Shown in pieces: positions 35,640-44,930 of a stretch of 64,000 bases of DNA. Source of the DNA: Flavihumibacter petaseus NBRC 106054 (GTDB taxonomy: Bacteria > Bacteroidota > Bacteroidia > Chitinophagales > Chitinophagaceae); the NCBI RefSeq assembly GCF_000974785.1, contig NZ_BBWV01000004.1:62001-126000 (forward strand), given 5' to 3'. Each line of letters starts with the position of its first letter. Positions within the stretch are counted from its first letter, which is position 1. Both the position numbers and the translations under genes were made by a program. The notes beneath the pieces were generated by a model that did not search any database, had not been told where the DNA came from, and saw nothing but the letters and a program-made list of their open reading frames with translations.

Positions 35640-35670
35640 TTTGCGGGTGAACTCCTATCAATTACCTTTG
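35640..35670 (+). promoter_or_regulatory. Promoter of aspS
   Basis: TTTG (35640-35643), 19 bases, then TACCTTTG (35663-35670): an exact Bacteroidota promoter, ending 32 bases before the aspS ATG. The -33 part lies a few bases beyond the start of the divergent MtfA gene. Confidence 0.8.
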
Positions 35671-35702
35671 CCCCTCAATAAAAGACCGAAAATACAATCA
35701 GC

Positions 35703-37532
35703 ATGTATAGAACGCATACCTGCGGAGAATTAAGACAGGAAAATACCGGACAAACAGTAACCCTGGCAGGCTGGGTGCAGACTGTCAGGAAATTTGGCAG
35801 CATCAGTTTTGTCGATCTTCGTGACCGGTATGGGATCACCCAGTTACTCTTTGGAGAGTCGCTCAACCAGTTACTCGATGAGCAACCGCTGGGTAGGGAA
35901 TTCGTATTGCAAGCCACCGGCAAGGTGGTTGAAAGGACAAACAAGAATCCGCAGATGCCTACCGGTGATGTCGAAATTGATATTACTGCTTTCAAAATAC
36001 TGAATAAGGCGGCAACGCCTCCGTTCACCATTGAGGACAAAACAGATGGCGGGGACGACCTCCGCATGAAATTCCGCTATCTGGATCTCCGCCGCAACCC
36101 TGTTCGACGGAACCTCGAACTTCGTTATGCCGTTAACCGTTCCGCCAGGAATTACCTCCATGACAACAATTTCATGGATATCGAAACACCATTCCTGATC
36201 AAAAGTACCCCGGAAGGGGCCCGCGACTTTGTGGTACCCAGCAGAATGAATCCCGGCCAGTTCTACGCACTGCCGCAAAGTCCGCAAACCTTTAAGCAGC
36301 TGCTGATGGTGAGTGGATATGACCGGTATTACCAGGTGGTAAAATGTTTCCGCGACGAAGATCTCAGGGCTGACCGCCAACCGGAATTCACCCAGATCGA
36401 CTGCGAGATGAGTTTTGTGGAACAGGACGACATCCTAAATATGTTCGAAGGCCTGGTTAAAAGGGTTTTCAAAGATGTAAAACAAATCGATTATGCCGAT
36501 AAGGTCGACCGGATGACCTGGAATGATGCCATGATCCGTTACGGAAACGACAAACCGGATATCCGTTTTGGCATGGAATTGACTAACCTGAAGACCATTT
36601 TTGAGGGTCAGTCCGGTATTGAAGAAGCAAAAGCAATTTTTGAACAGTCCGGTTTCAAAGTATTTAACGATGCGGAAACCGTTCTCGCTATTGCGGTACC
36701 CGGTGCCAGTGAATATACCCGCAAACAGACAGATGAACTGACTGAATGGGTTAAGCGCCCTCAGATTGGTATGAACGGACTTGTGTTCATCAAGTGCAAT
36801 TCCGACGGTTCATTCAAGAGCAGTGCCGACAAATTCTTCCCTGAAGACCAGCTTAAAGCGCTTGCCGGCATTTGCGGGGCGCAACAGGGCGATCTGATCC
36901 TTATTCTTGCTGGTCGTGAAGAGCGTACCCGTAAGGCTGCAAGTGAACTCAGGCTGGAAATGGGAGAAAGGCTTGGCCTTCGCCGAAAGGATGAATTCAA
37001 GCTTCTCTGGGTGCTCGACTTCCCCCTGTTTGAATATGCCGAGGCTGAAAATCGTTGGGTAGCCCGCCACCACCCGTTCACAGCCCCAAAACCTGACCAG
37101 ATCGCCACAATGATCAATAACGATCCTGTCATCAGGGATGCTGCCAATTACCTGAGCCACCCCTATGCCAATATCAAAGCCAATGCCTATGATATGGTGT
37201 TAAACGGCAACGAGATCGGCGGAGGTTCTATCCGTATCTTCCAGCGGGAACTTCAGGAAAAGATGTTTGACGCCCTCGGTATGAGTAAGGAAGAAGCGCA
37301 ACACAAATTCGGATTCCTGCTGGGCGCATTTGAATATGGAGCCCCCCCGCACGGAGGTATCGCTTTCGGCTTTGACAGACTTTGCGCTATCCTTGGCGGT
37401 TCGGAAAGCATCCGCGACTTTATCGCGTTCCCGAAGAATAACAGTGGCCGTGACGTGATGATTGATGCGCCTTCAGTTATTGATGAAGCACAATTGGAAG
37501 AACTGCAAATTCAAACCGACCTGAAAAGCTGA
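35703..37532 (+). CDS. aspS: Aspartate-tRNA ligase
   Basis: A 609-residue bacterial-type class II synthetase. The N-terminal OB-fold binds the anticodon ([23 protein letters not shown], read from residue 19). Motif 2 is [22 protein letters not shown] and motif 3 is [15 protein letters not shown]. The bacterial insertion (GAD) domain lies between, around residues 290-420. It charges tRNA-Asp with aspartate. The last base is followed after two bases by the next gene, suggesting a joint transcript. Confidence 0.95.
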   Translation: MYRTHTCGELRQENTGQTVTLAGWVQTVRKFGSISFVDLRDRYGITQLLFGESLNQLLDEQPLGREFVLQATGKVVERTNKNPQMPTGDVEIDITAFKILNKAATPPFTIEDKTDGGDDLRMKFRYLDLRRNPVRRNLELRYAVNRSARNYLHDNNFMDIETPFLIKSTPEGARDFVVPSRMNPGQFYALPQSPQTFKQLLMVSGYDRYYQVVKCFRDEDLRADRQPEFTQIDCEMSFVEQDDILNMFEGLVKRVFKDVKQIDYADKVDRMTWNDAMIRYGNDKPDIRFGMELTNLKTIFEGQSGIEEAKAIFEQSGFKVFNDAETVLAIAVPGASEYTRKQTDELTEWVKRPQIGMNGLVFIKCNSDGSFKSSADKFFPEDQLKALAGICGAQQGDLILILAGREERTRKAASELRLEMGERLGLRRKDEFKLLWVLDFPLFEYAEAENRWVARHHPFTAPKPDQIATMINNDPVIRDAANYLSHPYANIKANAYDMVLNGNEIGGGSIRIFQRELQEKMFDALGMSKEEAQHKFGFLLGAFEYGAPPHGGIAFGFDRLCAILGGSESIRDFIAFPKNNSGRDVMIDAPSVIDEAQLEELQIQTDLKS

Positions 37533-37534
37533 TC

Positions 37535-38029
37535 ATGGCAATGATATTGTACCGCATACTCACTTATACCCTTTTGATCGCCGGGGCATTGTTCGCGATG
37601 GCATTCCTCAGTACATTGATGCTCGCACTTGCTAATCCGATTTTACTGTTACCGGTTTTTGTGATTGGCTGCCTCCTGATCTATACCTATACCAGCTGGC
37701 GCTTCCTGAGTAAGGCGATTGATGCACATCAATACTGCAAACGCTCTCTGCGGGATCTTATCCGGGTAAACGGGTTTGTCTCCCTGTTTTTAGGGTGCTA
37801 TATGCTCATCGTTGCTTACATGATGCTCTTTCGTCCGGAGATGCTGGATACGGCAATCGATCAGGCAATCTCTATGCAGAAAACCACGGTTGAAGGCATG
37901 GAGGATGCCATGCGAAAGACGATACCGCTCATGGCGAAGCTTATGTTAACCTATGCCATCGTCCTCATTACCCATATTTTCATTACATTCCGGTTAATCC
38001 GGCAACATGCAGATGCATTTGACGAGTAA
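37535..38029 (+). CDS. Hypothetical membrane protein downstream of aspS
   Basis: A 164-residue protein with four hydrophobic segments (about residues 5-30, 33-50, 82-100 and 130-152) and short charged loops. It is unrecognised. It starts 2 bases after aspS and is followed by a terminator, so it belongs to the aspS unit and not to the ATP-grasp operon. An alternative ATG lies two codons downstream. Confidence 0.7.
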   Translation: MAMILYRILTYTLLIAGALFAMAFLSTLMLALANPILLLPVFVIGCLLIYTYTSWRFLSKAIDAHQYCKRSLRDLIRVNGFVSLFLGCYMLIVAYMMLFRPEMLDTAIDQAISMQKTTVEGMEDAMRKTIPLMAKLMLTYAIVLITHIFITFRLIRQHADAFDE

Positions 38030-38051
38030 GTAAATATTCCTTAAATTGGAA

Positions 38052-38090
38052 AAACGAGTTGCTTGCCCATGGGCAGCAGCTCGTTTTTTT
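38052..38090 (+). terminator. Terminator after the aspS unit
   Basis: ACGAG-TTGC-TTGCC and GGCAGCAGCTCGT form a stem with a small bulge around CATG, followed by seven T. It separates the aspS unit from the ATP-grasp operon and excludes an upstream ATG at 38063 as the start of the latter. Confidence 0.8.
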
Positions 38091-38107
38091 ATTATAACCA
38101 AACGCTT

Positions 38108-39559
38108 ATGAGGGAGGCTTCTGTATTCAATAACTATTGCATGATTCCTGAGTCGTGGGATGAAATGTGCAGCGGCAATCAGATCCGGCCGCAATATCAG
38201 CAGGTATTCGATACACTGAATAATCTGACAGCAGCGACGCTTTCCGGTAAGGATCAACTCGCCGGAGAACTTTTTCTCAACCAGGGAATTACTTTTACTG
38301 TTTACAGCGAAAACGAGGGAATTGAGCGGATTTTCCCGTTTGATATTATCCCGCGCATTATTCCGGGAAAGGAGTGGTCGCATATCGAAGCCGGCATCAG
38401 TCAGCGGCTTAAGGCACTTAATCTCTTTCTGAATGACATCTACAGCACCCAGCAAATTCTGAAAGACGAAATCGTGCCGATGGACCTGATTGCTTCCAGT
38501 CCGCAGTACACCCGGGAAGTTTTCGGCATAAAAGTGCCCTACGACATATTTGTGCATATTTCCGGAATTGACCTGATCAGGGGCGCAGACGGCACTTACT
38601 ACGTGCTGGAAGATAATCTCCGGACACCCTCAGGTGTTTCCTATATGCTTGAAAACAGGGAAGTCACCAAACGCCTTTTCCCGGAAATGCTTTCGGCGAA
38701 TGCGGTTCGTATGGTAAACAACTATCCGTTGGAACTGTACAATATCCTGGTTTCACTGGCACCCAGGCAGATTGCAAATCCTACAGTGGTGTTACTGACA
38801 CCGGGCGTTTTCAATTCTGCCTATTACGAGCACACTTTCCTGGCCCGCACCATGGGAATTCCGTTGGTGGAGGGCCGCGATCTGATGGTGGACAATCACA
38901 AGGTTTACATGAAAACCACCATGGGTTTGCGGCAGGTAGACGTTATCTACAGAAGGATTGATGATGATTTTATGGATCCGCTGGTTTTCCGGCCTGATAG
39001 TGCTTTGGGAATTCCCGGAATCCTGGGTGCATACCGGAAGGGTAATATTGCACTGGTGAATGCATTCGGGAACGGCGTGGCTGACGACAAGGCAGTTTAT
39101 GCGTATGTTCCCGCCATGATCAGGTATTACCTCAATGAAGAGCCGATCCTGCCCAATGTGCCGACCTACCAGATGGCTGATCCTGAATCAAGGGAATATA
39201 CTTTCAGGAATATCGGCAATATGGTGATCAAGCGAACCAACCAGTCCGGCGGTTACGGCATGCTGATGGGAAACTCCGCAGGCGAAAAAGAAATCAGCCT
39301 GATGCTGAAAGCTGTGGAAGAAGACCCGCGGAATTTCATCGCCCAGCCCATTATCAAACTCAGCACTGTACCCTGCTTCCTCAATAACCGTTTTGAACCG
39401 AGACATGTAGACCTGCGGCCATTTGCACTTTGCGGCCCCTCGGGAATAAAAATTGTACCCGGTGGCTTAACGCGTGTTGCGCTTCGCGAAGGTTCGCTGG
39501 TGGTTAATTCTTCGCAGGGTGGAGGTAGTAAAGACACCTGGATACTGAATGATCATTAA
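38108..39559 (+). CDS. Circularly permuted ATP-grasp protein (COG2308 type)
   Basis: A 483-residue protein of the circularly permuted ATP-grasp type 2 family. The ORF is open from 38063, but that ATG lies inside the terminator hairpin; MREASVFNNYCM at 38108 is the natural start. Visible features: GIDLIRGADGTYYVLEDNLRTPSG near residue 155, VIKRTNQSGGYGMLMG near 373 and RHVDLRPFALCG near 435, all characteristic of COG2308. ATP-grasp enzymes of this group are predicted to ligate amino or peptide groups. It forms a fixed trio with the alpha-E and transglutaminase genes that follow; substrate unknown. Confidence 0.85.
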   Translation: MREASVFNNYCMIPESWDEMCSGNQIRPQYQQVFDTLNNLTAATLSGKDQLAGELFLNQGITFTVYSENEGIERIFPFDIIPRIIPGKEWSHIEAGISQRLKALNLFLNDIYSTQQILKDEIVPMDLIASSPQYTREVFGIKVPYDIFVHISGIDLIRGADGTYYVLEDNLRTPSGVSYMLENREVTKRLFPEMLSANAVRMVNNYPLELYNILVSLAPRQIANPTVVLLTPGVFNSAYYEHTFLARTMGIPLVEGRDLMVDNHKVYMKTTMGLRQVDVIYRRIDDDFMDPLVFRPDSALGIPGILGAYRKGNIALVNAFGNGVADDKAVYAYVPAMIRYYLNEEPILPNVPTYQMADPESREYTFRNIGNMVIKRTNQSGGYGMLMGNSAGEKEISLMLKAVEEDPRNFIAQPIIKLSTVPCFLNNRFEPRHVDLRPFALCGPSGIKIVPGGLTRVALREGSLVVNSSQGGGSKDTWILNDH

Positions 39560-39582
39560 TCTTAAACCTGTTAACCCGGAAT

Positions 39583-40524
39583 ATGCTGAGTAGAATTGCC
39601 GATGCCCTATACTGGCTGAATCGTTATTTCGAACGAACTGACGCTCTTCTCCGCTCCCTGCACATCAATTACGCCCTTTCCCTTGATAAAGGTGAGTACG
39701 CCGCACAGAGCTGGCGATTACTGGCAGACATGTATAGTACTGCCACTGACGGCAGGAGGATACAACTGGCAAGTGATCCGCTGGCGCTTGTGCAGCACCT
39801 CATTTATGACAACACCAATGGAAATGCCATAAGGGCAATGGTGATCAAAGCCAGGGAGAACGCCCGCGGCGCACAGGATCACATTACCAAGGAAGTGTGG
39901 GAACAGGTAAATCAGGTCTATCACCTGATCAATAATCCACTGCTGCAACAACGCATGCAACGGAACGATACCCTGAGTGTTCTTGAGCAACTGGGTACCC
40001 AGCTGATCCTTTTTAACGGCGTAACCGACAGCACCATGCCCCGAAATATGGGTTGGAATTTTATGACGCTCGGAAAGTTTACAGAGCGTTGTATGATCAC
40101 GCTGGAGTTTGCAGACAGAAGTTTTGCAGATACCGGGTACAGCCTAGAACATTCCCATGATGTGCTGTACTGGCGCAACCTGCTCTTTTCGTTATCGGGA
40201 TATGAACTTCACCTGAAGACCTACAGGAGCAGCAACTATAACAGGAACGTTACTGATCAGGTGTTGTTCAACAAACAATTTACCAGGAGTGCCAGCTACT
40301 GTTTAGACCGGATCGGGTTTTATCTGAACAAAGTAATCCAGAACAATCAAAGCGATGAGGCCAATGCGCTGCTGAAACAGTTCGGCCGCCTGCAAAGCCG
40401 CGTGGAATACGCCGACTTTGCTACCTTACAGGAAGAGGGCCTGCAATCCTATATACGGGAGCTGCGGTCAGGTTTGCTGCAATTCAATCTTCAATTCAGC
40501 CAGTTATTTTTTTCTTACGCGTAA
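39583..40524 (+). CDS. Alpha-E domain protein (COG2307 type)
   Basis: A 313-residue, mostly helical protein of the alpha-E family, recognised from its N-terminus MLSRIADALYWLNRYFERTD and from its place between an ATP-grasp gene and a transglutaminase gene. The function is not established; it is thought to act with the ATP-grasp protein. It begins 23 bases after that gene and ends 8 bases before the next. A buried ISHIS-type catalytic motif is not visible, so a structural or substrate-presenting role is as likely as catalysis. Confidence 0.82.
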   Translation: MLSRIADALYWLNRYFERTDALLRSLHINYALSLDKGEYAAQSWRLLADMYSTATDGRRIQLASDPLALVQHLIYDNTNGNAIRAMVIKARENARGAQDHITKEVWEQVNQVYHLINNPLLQQRMQRNDTLSVLEQLGTQLILFNGVTDSTMPRNMGWNFMTLGKFTERCMITLEFADRSFADTGYSLEHSHDVLYWRNLLFSLSGYELHLKTYRSSNYNRNVTDQVLFNKQFTRSASYCLDRIGFYLNKVIQNNQSDEANALLKQFGRLQSRVEYADFATLQEEGLQSYIRELRSGLLQFNLQFSQLFFSYA

Positions 40525-40532
40525 ATTGCCCT

Positions 40533-41474
40533 ATGCCGACATTCAGAATTCATCACATCACCAGCTACGAATACAACCGGCCGGTAACGGAAAGCGTCAA
40601 CGAGATCAGGATATTTCCCTTTGCCTGTACAGCGCAGGAAGTACTGCAACATGATCTGACCATCACCGGCAATCCCGAAATGCATTTCTATATTGACTAC
40701 TGGGGAAATAAGGCGGGCGTTTTCAATCTTGTTTCCGCCCATACCGAACTGATCATCGAAAGTAAATTGCTTGTCCGGACGGTCCCGTCACCAAACCCAG
40801 CCCAGCAATACACTTCGGGCTTCGATCAGCTTCACACCGAATCCATTGCACAGTTTAACCTCCTGGAATTATCCAATCCGGAACTGTTGAAACAGCAGGC
40901 AGCCATTGATGAGATCGTAGGCATTATACATCAGCCCTGGAAAAGCGTCAGTGGTACAGTACAGGAATGTTGTCAGTTCATCTATCAGCATTTTAAATAT
41001 ATTCCCGGTATAACCGATACCGAAACGACGGTGGATGAGATCATCACCCAACGTGCGGGTGTTTGCCAGGATTTTGCGCACGTCATGCTGCAGGTTTTGA
41101 GAACATTGCGTATCCCCTGCCGGTACGTCAGCGGATATATATGCCCCAACAAAAATGGCCTGCGTGGCGAGGGTGCTACGCATGCCTGGGTGGAAGCCTG
41201 GATCCCCGGTGCGGGTTGGGCAGGCATTGATCCCACGAATAATATATGGGTATCCAATCATCATGTCAAACTTGCCGTAGGCCGTAATTTCCGGGACTGC
41301 ACGCCGGTGAAGGGCAGTTTTAAAGGACCCGCAAAGCAGAATCTCTTTGTATATGTTTCAGTGGGATATGAGAATGGCCAGCATTTTGAAGAAACGAATC
41401 AGGTGCGTTCGCCGGGTCCGGGGGAAGAACGATATTTGTTCCCCGCCGGTGATGGTACCGGAATGCAACAATAG
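40533..41474 (+). CDS. Transglutaminase-like cysteine protease or amidase
   Basis: A 313-residue protein. An N-terminal beta domain (bacterial transglutaminase N-terminal region) begins with FRIHHITSYEYNRPVTESVNEIRI. The catalytic domain holds the triad Cys178 (AGVCQDFAH), His217 (GATHAWVEAW) and Asp233 (GIDPTNN). No signal peptide, so it is cytoplasmic. It completes the ATP-grasp/alpha-E trio. Members of this operon type are predicted to make and break isopeptide or peptide bonds on an unknown substrate. Confidence 0.87.
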   Translation: MPTFRIHHITSYEYNRPVTESVNEIRIFPFACTAQEVLQHDLTITGNPEMHFYIDYWGNKAGVFNLVSAHTELIIESKLLVRTVPSPNPAQQYTSGFDQLHTESIAQFNLLELSNPELLKQQAAIDEIVGIIHQPWKSVSGTVQECCQFIYQHFKYIPGITDTETTVDEIITQRAGVCQDFAHVMLQVLRTLRIPCRYVSGYICPNKNGLRGEGATHAWVEAWIPGAGWAGIDPTNNIWVSNHHVKLAVGRNFRDCTPVKGSFKGPAKQNLFVYVSVGYENGQHFEETNQVRSPGPGEERYLFPAGDGTGMQQ

Positions 41475-41480
41475 ATAACC

Positions 41481-42749
41481 ATGGCCGCCCCCCTCGCAGA
41501 ACGATTGAGACCCGCATCACTGAATGAACTGATCGGGCAGGAACACCTGACAGGAACAGGAAGCATCCTCCGGAAAGCTATCGAACAGGGTAATGTGCCC
41601 AGCATGATTCTCTGGGGCCCGCCCGGCGTTGGCAAAACAACTATTGCCAATATTATCGCCAATGAACTGCGCATTCCTTTTTTTACACTCAGTGCTATTT
41701 CATCAGGCGTAAAGGAAGTAAGAGAGGTGATTGAAAAAGCAAAAAACCTCGATAAAGCAATCCTGTTCATCGACGAGATTCACCGGTTCAACAAATCGCA
41801 GCAGGATGCCCTGCTTGGGGCCGTCGAAAAGGGAACCATAACGCTGATCGGAGCTACTACAGAAAACCCTTCCTTTGAAGTAAACAGTGCCCTTCTCAGC
41901 CGTTGCCAGGTATATGTACTAAAGTCACTCAGCGAACCCCAGCTGCTCGCACTGATCCGGCAGGCCATCGAAAAAGATGACTGGCTCAACAGCAGAAATC
42001 CGCAGCTCCTGGAAACCGAAGCTTTATTGCGGTTAGCTGGTGGTGACGGAAGGAAACTGCTGAACCTCCTGGAGCTCGTGGTACAATCTGCAGGCGATGT
42101 CGTGAACGGAAACGTTGAGGTAACGAATGACCTGGTTATGGCCGTCGCGCAACAGCAACTCGCCATGTACGACAAAAGCGGCGAGCAACATTACGACATC
42201 ATTTCTGCCTTTATCAAATCTATGCGTGGCAGTGATCCCAACGGTGCAGTATACTGGCTTGCCAGGATGATCGCCGGTGGTGAAGACGTTAAGTTCATAG
42301 CACGCCGCATGGTGATTCTTGCCAGCGAAGATATCGGCAATGCCAATCCCAATGCACTGCTGCTTGCCAATGCCTGTTTTGAAGCAGTCAATAAGATCGG
42401 CCATCCCGAATCAAGGATCATCCTTTCACAATGTGCAGTTTACCTCGCTACCTCACCCAAGAGCAATAGTTCGTATATGGCGATCGACGCAGCCCTGGCA
42501 CTGGTCGCGCAAACAGGTGACCTTCCGGTTCCCCTCCACCTCAGAAATGCGCCAACCAAACTGATGAAGAACCTGGGTTATGGCAGGAACTATGAATACG
42601 CACACTCCCATGAAGGCAATTTTTCCCTGCAGGAATACCTGCCGGATGCGTTACAGGGCCGAATGCTTTATGAGCCTTCCGCGAACGCCCGTGAAGAGGA
42701 AATCAGAAAATTTCTCCGGACCAGGTGGAAAGACAAATATGGCTATTAA
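41481..42749 (+). CDS. rarA: Replication-associated recombination protein A
   Basis: A 422-residue AAA+ ATPase of the RarA/MgsA/WRNIP1 family, acting on stalled replication forks. Walker A is GPPGVGKTT near residue 50, Walker B is LFIDEIHRFNKSQQD, the sensor region is GATTENPSFEVNSALLSR, and the tetramerisation domain includes SIRGSDPNGAVYWLARMI-like MRGSDPNGAVYWLARM. It lies 6 bases after the transglutaminase gene, so it is cotranscribed with the trio. Confidence 0.93.
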   Translation: MAAPLAERLRPASLNELIGQEHLTGTGSILRKAIEQGNVPSMILWGPPGVGKTTIANIIANELRIPFFTLSAISSGVKEVREVIEKAKNLDKAILFIDEIHRFNKSQQDALLGAVEKGTITLIGATTENPSFEVNSALLSRCQVYVLKSLSEPQLLALIRQAIEKDDWLNSRNPQLLETEALLRLAGGDGRKLLNLLELVVQSAGDVVNGNVEVTNDLVMAVAQQQLAMYDKSGEQHYDIISAFIKSMRGSDPNGAVYWLARMIAGGEDVKFIARRMVILASEDIGNANPNALLLANACFEAVNKIGHPESRIILSQCAVYLATSPKSNSSYMAIDAALALVAQTGDLPVPLHLRNAPTKLMKNLGYGRNYEYAHSHEGNFSLQEYLPDALQGRMLYEPSANAREEEIRKFLRTRWKDKYGY

Positions 42750-42758
42750 CTTAACAGC

Positions 42759-43211
42759 ATGAATATCCGCTGGCAACTTAGCCCCTTCCACGACCTTAAA
42801 GCAGATGAAGTATATCAGCTGCTCCGCCTGCGCAGCGAAGTATTTGTTGTAGAACAGCAGTGTGTCTTTCTCGATATGGACAATAAAGACCAGCAATGCT
42901 GGCAATTACTGGGATGGAAGGGCTCCAGCCTGGCCGCCACCTCCCGAATTTCCCCGCCCGGCCTGCTGTTTGAAGAAGTTTCCATCGGCCGTGTAGTCAG
43001 TTCACCGAAATTCCGGGGGGAGGGCATAGGAAGGCAACTGATGGAGCAATCCATCTCGAGCGCCATTTCCCTGTTTGGCAGGCAACCGATCCGAATCGGA
43101 GCCCAGTTGTACCTGCTTCGCTTCTACGAATCTCTGGGATTTTCTGCCCAGGGAGCTGTCTACCTGGAGGATGGCATTGAACATGTAGAAATGGTACTAC
43201 AACTCTCGTAG
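42759..43211 (+). CDS. GNAT acetyltransferase, ElaA type
   Basis: A 150-residue GNAT enzyme resembling ElaA: LLRLRSEVFVVEQQC near residue 21, the acceptor region AATSRISPPG, and the acetyl-CoA loop SPKFRGEGIGRQLMEQSI near residue 82. The C-terminus LRFYESLGFSAQG is typical. It is 9 bases after rarA, so it may be the last gene of the operon. Substrate unknown. The 119 bases to the next gene hold no clear element. Confidence 0.85.
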   Translation: MNIRWQLSPFHDLKADEVYQLLRLRSEVFVVEQQCVFLDMDNKDQQCWQLLGWKGSSLAATSRISPPGLLFEEVSIGRVVSSPKFRGEGIGRQLMEQSISSAISLFGRQPIRIGAQLYLLRFYESLGFSAQGAVYLEDGIEHVEMVLQLS

Positions 43212-43330
43212 TTACCCGCTAGTATAAATACGCATTATAAAAAAAAACGGTTTTCGTTATACGACAGCGTTCTTCCAGTTCGTTTCATGATTGAATCCAT
43301 GTAACCGCTCGAAAACAAAATCTGATATTC

Positions 43331-44302
43331 ATGAAACAGCATTTACACTATGTAGTGCGTAAATGTACCTTATCTCTACTTGCACTATCATTTACACAAA
43401 TCACCTTCGGTCAGATAAATCTGGCGAACCAGCTGGAAGCTGGCGTCACGTTTGGGCCGTCCAATTTTCTCGGTGATCTGGGAGGCAACAAAGGAATAGG
43501 CAAAGGTTTCCTGAAAGACAATAACTTCCCGATGACCAAGTTCATCATCGGCGCCCATATCTCCACCTACCCAAGTCCTGTATGGGGCCTGAGGCTGGCA
43601 GTAAACTATGGATCGCTTCAGGGAGAAGATCAGATCATTAAGGGTCAGGGTGGCTATGAAGAAGCCAGGAAATTCCGTAACAGTGATTTCCGTTCCAAAC
43701 TGATCGAGGGTATGCTGGTTGCGGAAATTTATCCTACTGTGTATTTTGAATACGACCCTGATGATTTCTATAAGAAGTTCCGGCCATATGGCATTATCGG
43801 CGTGGGGGTATTCCATTTTAACCCCCAGGGAACTGACCCGCTGACAGGAGGTTATGTGAACCTGAAAGAATTGAGTACCGAGGGACAGGGATTTGCTGAA
43901 TATCCTGACAGACAACCATACAAGCTGACACAACTGAATATTCCGATGGGCCTTGGCTTGAAGTATTTCATTTCCGAAAACACGACCATTGCTCTCGAGG
44001 TGTTGCACCGGAAAACCTTCACCGACTACATCGATGATGTCAGCACCACCTACGTTGATCCTGAATTGTTTGATAAATATTTCGGCATCGGATCTCAAAA
44101 AGCGCAGCTCGCCAGGAGAATGGCCAATAAAACCGATCAGAACGGCACTGCCAGTGCAAGTTTTGAGCCAGGCGATAAGCGTGGAACAGCGACGAACATG
44201 GATGCCTACTATTCCATTGGTTTTAAACTTGGCTTCCGGTTGGGCAGAGAAAGAGATGGCGACAGTTACAGGTCCATCAAATGTCCGACGTTACGCTTTT
44301 GA
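43331..44302 (+). CDS. Outer-membrane beta-barrel protein (DUF6089-like)
   Basis: A 323-residue protein with a signal peptide (cleavage near FGQ). A beta-barrel of alternating strands follows: NQLEAGVTFGPSNFLGDLGG at the mature N-terminus, a GLRLAVNYGSLQG strand and a GFKLGFRLGRE strand. It ends in RF, an aromatic end typical of barrels. It resembles DUF6089/porin-fold proteins of this phylum. No partner is evident. An acidic loop (EYDPDDFYKKFRPYG) may face the outside. Confidence 0.72.
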   Translation: MKQHLHYVVRKCTLSLLALSFTQITFGQINLANQLEAGVTFGPSNFLGDLGGNKGIGKGFLKDNNFPMTKFIIGAHISTYPSPVWGLRLAVNYGSLQGEDQIIKGQGGYEEARKFRNSDFRSKLIEGMLVAEIYPTVYFEYDPDDFYKKFRPYGIIGVGVFHFNPQGTDPLTGGYVNLKELSTEGQGFAEYPDRQPYKLTQLNIPMGLGLKYFISENTTIALEVLHRKTFTDYIDDVSTTYVDPELFDKYFGIGSQKAQLARRMANKTDQNGTASASFEPGDKRGTATNMDAYYSIGFKLGFRLGRERDGDSYRSIKCPTLRF

Positions 44303-44367
44303 CCCGTTATCCGGCCGACTAACCCTGATATTCAGTTGACGTAAAGGAAACTGTTATCACAACATCT

Positions 44368-44745
44368 ATGAAAACGATTCGTCAACTACTGCCCGCGTTG
44401 ATATTACTTGCCGGCGGCGCTGGTGTGCAACCATGCAGTGCCCGGTCGGTAACAGACACGGTAAAAACAGACAGCATCATTATTCAGAAAAACTTAAACG
44501 ATAAAAAATATTCCGTCAACATCTACACCAATGCTTCCCAGCAAGTACTTTTTTTCTCTGCCGCAGGTGAAGAAGGAAAGACCTACCAGTTGCTGCTTTT
44601 CCGTCAGAAAGGCAAGCTGATCAAACAAAGCAGGATCCGGAACAGGGAAACTGCTGTAGTCAGCAAACCAGATAAAGGCAACTATTACTTTGAAGTGTTC
44701 AGTGATGATGTCAGGATCGAAACAGGCACGATTGAAGTGCGATGA
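44368..44745 (+). CDS. Small secreted hypothetical protein
   Basis: A 125-residue protein with a signal peptide (cleavage near CSA at residue 25). The mature part is about 100 residues of beta-rich, lysine-rich sequence resembling a single immunoglobulin-like or Por-secretion-tail-like sandwich (YSVNIYTNASQQVLFFSAAGEEGKTYQ). I do not recognise it with confidence. It precedes a terminator and is convergent with uvrA. Confidence 0.6.
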   Translation: MKTIRQLLPALILLAGGAGVQPCSARSVTDTVKTDSIIIQKNLNDKKYSVNIYTNASQQVLFFSAAGEEGKTYQLLLFRQKGKLIKQSRIRNRETAVVSKPDKGNYYFEVFSDDVRIETGTIEVR

Positions 44746-44889
44746 AAAATTTTTAACCAGTAAGCGGCAGGGAAATTGGTAAAATCCAATTATCCGGTTC
44801 TAGAGACCTGATCCGTTCCCTATTATCAAGTACCCTTTCTCAAAAGATTTTATTGATTCCCTGCCAACGCTTATTGGGCCAATATCCTC

Positions 44890-44930
44890 AACTGCCAGCG
44901 ACGAATAATTGCTGGCAGTTTGTTTTTTAT
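44890..44930. terminator. Bidirectional terminator between the small secreted protein and uvrA
   Basis: A perfect 10-bp stem AACTGCCAGC / GCTGGCAGTT with an 11-base loop, followed on the plus strand by TGTTTTTTAT; uvrA ends at its right edge. Confidence 0.85.

Noticed and set aside
38063-38107. A longer start for the ATP-grasp gene.
   Set aside because: The added codons lie inside a terminator hairpin and T-tract.
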